Shown: piece after piece, positions 60,305 to 64,000 of the stretch
Numbering within the stretch: position 1 is the stretch's first letter
Layout of the letters: each line of letters begins with the position of its first letter
Assembly (NCBI RefSeq): GCF_002160825.1
Contig: NZ_NFLI01000019.1
Location: forward strand, 1 to 64,000
Direction: 5' to 3'
Source of the DNA: Lachnoclostridium sp. An131
GTDB taxonomy: Bacteria > Bacillota > Clostridia > Lachnospirales > Lachnospiraceae
DNA: 64,000 nt
The notes under the pieces: generated by a model
Database searches by the model: none
What the model saw: only the letters and a program-made list of their open reading frames with translations
What the model was told of the DNA's origin: nothing
Program-made: the position numbers and the translations under genes

Positions 60305-61321
60305 ATGAAAAAGAAGCTGTCTGTGCTTTTGCCGTCTGTCCTTATTGCGGCTGTCCTTTGCACGGGACTGGCCGGCTGCGGCAAGGATGGAGGGCAGGAA
60401 AAGGATTTGACGAAGGTGACGCTGAATGAGGTGGCTCATTCCATTTTTTACGCGCCTATGTATGTAGCCATTGAAGAAGGATACTTCGAGGAGGAAGGCA
60501 TCGATTTGGAATTGATAAATGGCTTTGGGGCGGATAAAGTGATGACCGCCGTTCTCTCCGGTGAGGCAGATATCGGATTTATGGGATCTGAGGCGTCTAT
60601 CTATGTTTACAGCCAGAATCCTGATGATTACATCGTAAATTTTGCCCAGCTGACCCAGCGGGCCGGAAATTTCCTGGTTTCCAGAGAACCCATGGAGGAT
60701 TTTCAGTGGTCTGATCTGCGCGGAAGCTCTGTGCTCGGAGGACGAAAGGGCGGCATGCCCCAGATGGTCTTCGAGTATATTTTGAAAAAGAACAATCTGG
60801 ATCCCACGGCGGATATGGATATTGACCAGAGCATCGATTTTGGTTCCACCGCCGCAGCCTTTTCCGGCGGATTGGCAGATTTTACGGTCGAATTCGAGCC
60901 TTCTGCTACTTTGCTGGAAAAGGAAGGCGCAGGCTATGTGGTAGCGTCTCTTGGCGTAGACTCCGGATACGTGCCCTATACGGCTTACAGCGCAAGACAG
61001 AGCTATATTGAAGAAAATCCGGAATTGATTCAGGGCTTTACCAACGCGCTTCAGAAGGGAATGGATTATGTACAGAATCATACTCCCGAAGAGATTGCTG
61101 AGGTGATTGCGCCCCAGTTTAAGGAGACCGATCTGGAGGATATCACGACGATCGTAACCCGTTATTATGAGCAGGATACCTGGAAGGAGGATCTGATTTT
61201 CGAGGAAGAGAGCTTTACGCTTCTGCAGGATATTCTGGATGAGGCAGGCGAGCTGGAGCAGAGAGTGCCGTATGAGGATCTGGTAAATACGGAGTTTGCA
61301 GCGAAGGCTGCAGAGCGGTGA
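60305..61321 (+). CDS. ABC substrate-binding lipoprotein (NMT1/SsuA-like)
   Basis: 338 residues. The signal peptide ends in the lipobox LAGC. EVAHSIFYAPMYVAIEEGYFEEEGIDLEL and ADIGFMGSEASIYVY are typical of NMT1/THI5 and SsuA/TauA binding proteins for thiamine precursors, sulfonates or aromatic sulfur compounds. The ligand is unknown. ATG 60305 follows AAAAGGAGGATATC. No permease or ATPase follows; instead there is a terminator, so the partner genes must be elsewhere. Confidence 0.85.
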   Translation: MKKKLSVLLPSVLIAAVLCTGLAGCGKDGGQEKDLTKVTLNEVAHSIFYAPMYVAIEEGYFEEEGIDLELINGFGADKVMTAVLSGEADIGFMGSEASIYVYSQNPDDYIVNFAQLTQRAGNFLVSREPMEDFQWSDLRGSSVLGGRKGGMPQMVFEYILKKNNLDPTADMDIDQSIDFGSTAAAFSGGLADFTVEFEPSATLLEKEGAGYVVASLGVDSGYVPYTAYSARQSYIEENPELIQGFTNALQKGMDYVQNHTPEEIAEVIAPQFKETDLEDITTIVTRYYEQDTWKEDLIFEEESFTLLQDILDEAGELEQRVPYEDLVNTEFAAKAAER

Positions 61322-61360
61322 TGAAATACGGATTATGGTTCAGTCCTGGCTGAAAGCAGC

Positions 61361-61403
61361 CGGGCCTCGGGAAACAGATGGATTGTTTCCCGAGGCCCGT
61401 TTT
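61361..61403. terminator. Bidirectional terminator after the binding-protein gene
   Basis: CGGGCCTCGGGAAAC (61361-61375) pairs exactly with GTTTCCCGAGGCCCG (61385-61399), followed by TTTT. It serves both converging genes. Confidence 0.85.
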
Positions 61404-61416
61404 GTACGCTGTTTCT

Positions 61417-62901
61417 TTATTCTTTACGGATTGTATATTCGTCGCATACGCTCCAGGTATCTACCTGATAAGCACGCATGTGAAGCTCTGTATCTGTCAC
61501 ATCAAAGCGGAGCGCCATTGGAGCATAGGGCTGCAGCAGCTCTACGATCCGGATCTCACTTTCAGGCTCGTGGTACAGGCAGCCGCTGGAGGTGCTGCAG
61601 GTAATATAAAGCGTGCCTTCCGGATTCACCGCGGTAGAGCCACTGGAATAGGGATATCCCTGGAGCGTCTCACAGAGTCCGTTGACGAAGGCAGTGCGGG
61701 AATAGACATGATCGTGTGCGCCAAGGACCAGATCGATATCGTTGGCCTCTGCAATACGTGCCAGATATTCCTTACAGTCCGTGTGAGTGCCTTCCGAACC
61801 GGGATACGCCGGAAAATGCTGGACAAGAATGCGCCATTTCGTATCCGGATGCTCCGCGACCACCTGGGCAGCATACTGCTCCTGAACCTCGCTTCCCTGG
61901 ATGGTATTGCTGTTCAGCACGATAAAAAGGATATTTCCCCGGATAAAATAATAATTGCCGTCCTGATCGTACTGGCTCAGCCCAGTGTCGGAGCGGTTTG
62001 GGACATTAAAATGCTCGTAGAAGTAAGGAGCGCCTGGATGCCCATTTCTTTCAAGAGAATAGGAGTTTGGCACGTCATGGTTCCCTACTACGGGAGCCAG
62101 AGGGATACTGTACAGTGAGAGATGCTCCAGAAACAGCTCATATTCCTCCTGGCTGCCGTAATCTGCCACCTGATCTCCGAGATGGAACAGAAAAGAAGCT
62201 TCCGGCACATAGCTGGTCAGCCGGGTGAGAACGCTGTCCCAGCGTTCTGCCGTCGCAGAAGCTTCCTCCATTTCCGCCTGGCCAATCTGGGCGTCGGCAG
62301 TGACCAGAAAGGTCAGCGTATCCGGATCCGCATCCGGACACTGATAGCTGTATTCCGGGGACCACGCTTCGTCATTTCCGACCTGATAGGTATAGGAAGC
62401 GCCTGGAGTCAGATCGGAGACGACCGCTTTGTTTACATAATATCCGGGCACGGTTTCGGATGCAGTGCATTCAGAATCAAAGCTCTTGGTTTCTCCGGAT
62501 GACGAGTCGGTCAGGCGCACCTGCCCTTTTTTAGAGCTGGGAGAAAGCCAGTTAAAGCGGAGCTCCGTCTCAGACGAACCTACTTCCATGGAAAGGCATT
62601 TGACAGCCGTGGTATTCAGGAGAGGCGCGCTTGTATAATCAGGAAGAAATGCATCTGCATATGTGGAATTTCCGGGGCTGTCTGCATTCTGTTCCGTAGA
62701 TTCACCGGAAGCGTCGGAAGTATTTTCCTGGATGTCTGCGGATTCGTCAGGGCTGCCGGAAGCATTTCCCTGGGCAGACGTGGTTTGATTTGGCTGCCGG
62801 ACAAGCATGCCGCCTGCCTTCCAGACGGCCAGCGCTGCAAGGAGCAGCAGGACAATCGCGGAAATGATAAGTCGAATGGAAATCGGTTTTCTTTCTTTCA
62901 T
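61417..62901 (-). CDS. Purple-acid-phosphatase-like metallophosphoesterase
   Basis: 494 residues. An uncleaved signal anchor (about 8-26), a Ser/Asn/Asp linker, a fibronectin-III-like domain (about 85-185, ending TYQVGNDEAWS) and the phosphoesterase core with TADAQIG, HLGDQVADYG, VGNHDVP, QHFPAYPG and GAHDHVYSR, which supply the two-metal ligands. It probably hydrolyses phosphate esters outside the cell. It starts at ATG 62901 behind GAGGAGGAG; the open frame continues upstream to 63696 without meaning. Confidence 0.87.
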   Translation of the reverse strand: MKERKPISIRLIISAIVLLLLAALAVWKAGGMLVRQPNQTTSAQGNASGSPDESADIQENTSDASGESTEQNADSPGNSTYADAFLPDYTSAPLLNTTAVKCLSMEVGSSETELRFNWLSPSSKKGQVRLTDSSSGETKSFDSECTASETVPGYYVNKAVVSDLTPGASYTYQVGNDEAWSPEYSYQCPDADPDTLTFLVTADAQIGQAEMEEASATAERWDSVLTRLTSYVPEASFLFHLGDQVADYGSQEEYELFLEHLSLYSIPLAPVVGNHDVPNSYSLERNGHPGAPYFYEHFNVPNRSDTGLSQYDQDGNYYFIRGNILFIVLNSNTIQGSEVQEQYAAQVVAEHPDTKWRILVQHFPAYPGSEGTHTDCKEYLARIAEANDIDLVLGAHDHVYSRTAFVNGLCETLQGYPYSSGSTAVNPEGTLYITCSTSSGCLYHEPESEIRIVELLQPYAPMALRFDVTDTELHMRAYQVDTWSVCDEYTIRKE

Positions 62902-63066
62902 AGTTCTCCTCCTCAAATATTGGGATAGTATACCATAAAGGCGGCAGAAGAAAAAGAAATCTGAAGAAAAATTAAGAATTGTATTTGCCTGAATTGGCGC
63001 ATATAATAAGATGCGAAGACAGACTTGGTGATAAAGCAGAGAAAACACAGAGAAGAGGAGAAAAAG

Positions 63067-63792
63067 ATGATCAGAGATATCATGGATACGCATACCCACA
63101 CGCTGGCAAGCGGACATGCCTACAGCACGATCCGGGAAAACGCAGCCGCAGCCGCGGGGAGAGGCCTGGAGCTTCTGGCTGTTACCGAGCATGCGCCGCG
63201 TATGACAGGGAGCTGTCAGGCTATCTACTTTCAGAATTTGAAGGTAGTGGACCGCCATGCCTATGATGTAGAGCTTCTGATGGGAGTAGAGCTGAATATT
63301 CTGGACGAGCAGGGAACGGTCGATCTGATGGAAGGAACCCTCAGGCAGATGGATCTGGCGATTGCGAGCCTGCATATTCCATGCTTCGTGCCGGGAAGCC
63401 GCGAATACAATACACAGGCATGCCTGAATGCCATGAAAAATCCATATGTTCATATTCTGGGCCATCCGGACGATCCGAGATATCCTGTAGATTTCCGCGC
63501 GATCGTTCAGGGAGCGAAGGAGTATGGAGCGCTGCTGGAATTGAATGAAAATTCCCTTCGTCCCGGAGGCTCCCGCAAAAACGCAAAGCCACAGGATGTG
63601 GAGATGCTGAAGCTGTGCATGGAATACCAGGTTCCGATTGTCATAGGAAGCGACGCACATGTGGATACGGATGTGGGTCGTCACGATCTGGCTCATGCAC
63701 TTCTGGAGGAACTGCAGTTTCCGGAGGAGCTGGTAGTGAACAGATCAGCGGAGCTTTTGAAGAGCATACTGAAAGATAAGAGCGGCCGTTAA
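63067..63792 (+). CDS. PHP-domain phosphatase (YcdX-like)
   Basis: 241 residues. The PHP metal-binding motifs are DTHTHTLASGHA, VTEHAPRM, GVELNI, ILGHPDDPRYP and GSDAHVDTDVG, giving a trinuclear site. E. coli YcdX is a general phosphatase; the natural substrate here is unknown. The start ATG 63067 follows GAGGAGAAAAAG; the frame from 63025 has no ribosome site. Confidence 0.88.
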   Translation: MIRDIMDTHTHTLASGHAYSTIRENAAAAAGRGLELLAVTEHAPRMTGSCQAIYFQNLKVVDRHAYDVELLMGVELNILDEQGTVDLMEGTLRQMDLAIASLHIPCFVPGSREYNTQACLNAMKNPYVHILGHPDDPRYPVDFRAIVQGAKEYGALLELNENSLRPGGSRKNAKPQDVEMLKLCMEYQVPIVIGSDAHVDTDVGRHDLAHALLEELQFPEELVVNRSAELLKSILKDKSGR

Positions 63793-63963
63793 GCTGTGTT
63801 TGAATTCAGCGCGGATAGCAGGGAAAAAGGAAAATGCAGAGAAATGTCTGCAATGGCTTCTGGACTTTAAAATTTTACTGTGATAAAATACGGGTAGGCC
63901 CGTTCCGCCTGAGAGGAAACGGGGACGCAAAATCCGACCACAGGAGATTAAAAGGAGAGAACC

Positions 63964-64000
63964 GTGAACAGGAAGATAAGGACAGAAGCTGTAGATTTTT
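63964..64000 (+). CDS. Start of a YerC/TrpR-like regulator (cut by window end)
   Basis: Twelve codons only: GTG at 63964 behind AAAAGGAGAGAACC opens with VNRKIRTEAVDF, which matches the beginning of YerC/YecD proteins (TrpR-like helix-turn-helix, about 100 residues). The rest is outside the window. The 63793-63963 gap carries a CCCGTTCC/GGAAACGGG hairpin and a GATAAAAT -10-like string. Confidence 0.55.
   Translation, partial: MNRKIRTEAVDF

Noticed and set aside
62902-63696. Long upstream extension of the metallophosphoesterase frame
   Set aside because: The extension crosses the PHP gene on the other strand and has no domain; the ATG at 62901 has GAGGAGGAG and begins a signal anchor.
63921-63935. 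GGGGACGCAAAATCC after a hairpin looks like the core of a c-di-GMP-I riboswitch
   Set aside because: The other conserved halves (GGGCAAACC before, the second paired arm after) are missing, and the ribosome binding site follows within 20 bases, leaving no room for the aptamer.
1-64000. CRISPR arrays, prophage genes, rRNA
   Set aside because: No regularly spaced direct repeats, cas genes, phage structural genes or rRNA sequence were seen.

Overview
The window reads as chromosomal DNA of an anaerobic, probably spore-forming gut Clostridium, most likely Lachnospiraceae. The basis is moderate GC, strong AGGAGG-type ribosome binding sites, a DapF/DapL lysine branch, a non-discriminating archaeal-type AspRS next to GatCAB, a Csp-like subtilisin, a T-box, a tandem glycine riboswitch and a giant SpaA/VWA/DUF11 surface protein. 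No species was assigned and no database search was possible.

Layout. 1-2200: an IS1634-like insertion sequence (about 116-2063) with matching terminal inverted repeats, flanked by two ORF remnants. 2240-5916: a glycine-riboswitch-controlled saccharopine-dehydrogenase-family gene, then a membrane-anchored arylsulfotransferase. 5929-14551: a polyamine operon (potD, a PII-like protein, potA, potB, potC) behind a structured leader with its own terminator, then a GNAT acetyltransferase, purine nucleoside phosphorylase, cytidine deaminase and a GT-C-like membrane protein, tightly packed and probably cotranscribed in part. 14592-19020: an internally deleted methyltransferase, an FSA-type transaldolase, adenosine deaminase, an S1-domain protein (minus strand) and aroD. 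19055-26219: a Csp-like protease, HtrA, a divergent ClpX, a small coiled-coil protein, a DUF3810 protein and a Nudix hydrolase. 26280-30583: Fe/Mn superoxide dismutase, a marR-lon pair behind a double palindromic operator, and an SdpI-type protein. 30693-35144: tRNA-Pro(GGG), then glnA with a terminator in its leader, an ANTAR protein, dapF and dapL. 35483-47118: a lipoprotein resembling the trigger-factor C-terminal domain, followed by a secreted adhesin of about 3,600 residues. 47164-49372: a BlaI/BlaR1-type repressor-sensor pair with the operator laid over its promoter. 49446-55855: asnA facing a T-box-aspS-gatC-gatA-gatB operon. 55856-64000: a long inverted repeat, a cold-shock protein, an M23 peptidase, an amidohydrolase, a zinc-ribbon protein, truA, an orphan ABC substrate-binding lipoprotein, a purple-acid-phosphatase-like enzyme, a PHP phosphatase and the start of a YerC-like gene.

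How it fits together. Nitrogen handling is a recurring theme: polyamine uptake with an embedded PII, nucleoside salvage, glutamine synthetase with an ANTAR regulator, asparagine synthetase beside tRNA-dependent amidation, and lysine/peptidoglycan precursor synthesis. Proteolysis (HtrA, ClpX, Lon, Csp-like) and surface biology form the other groups. The least explained signals are the structured leader before potD, the PII inside the pot operon, a small repeat family placed directly after stop codons (9730 and 52470), the long hairpin at 56171-56360, and the C-terminal sensor of the BlaR1-like protein.
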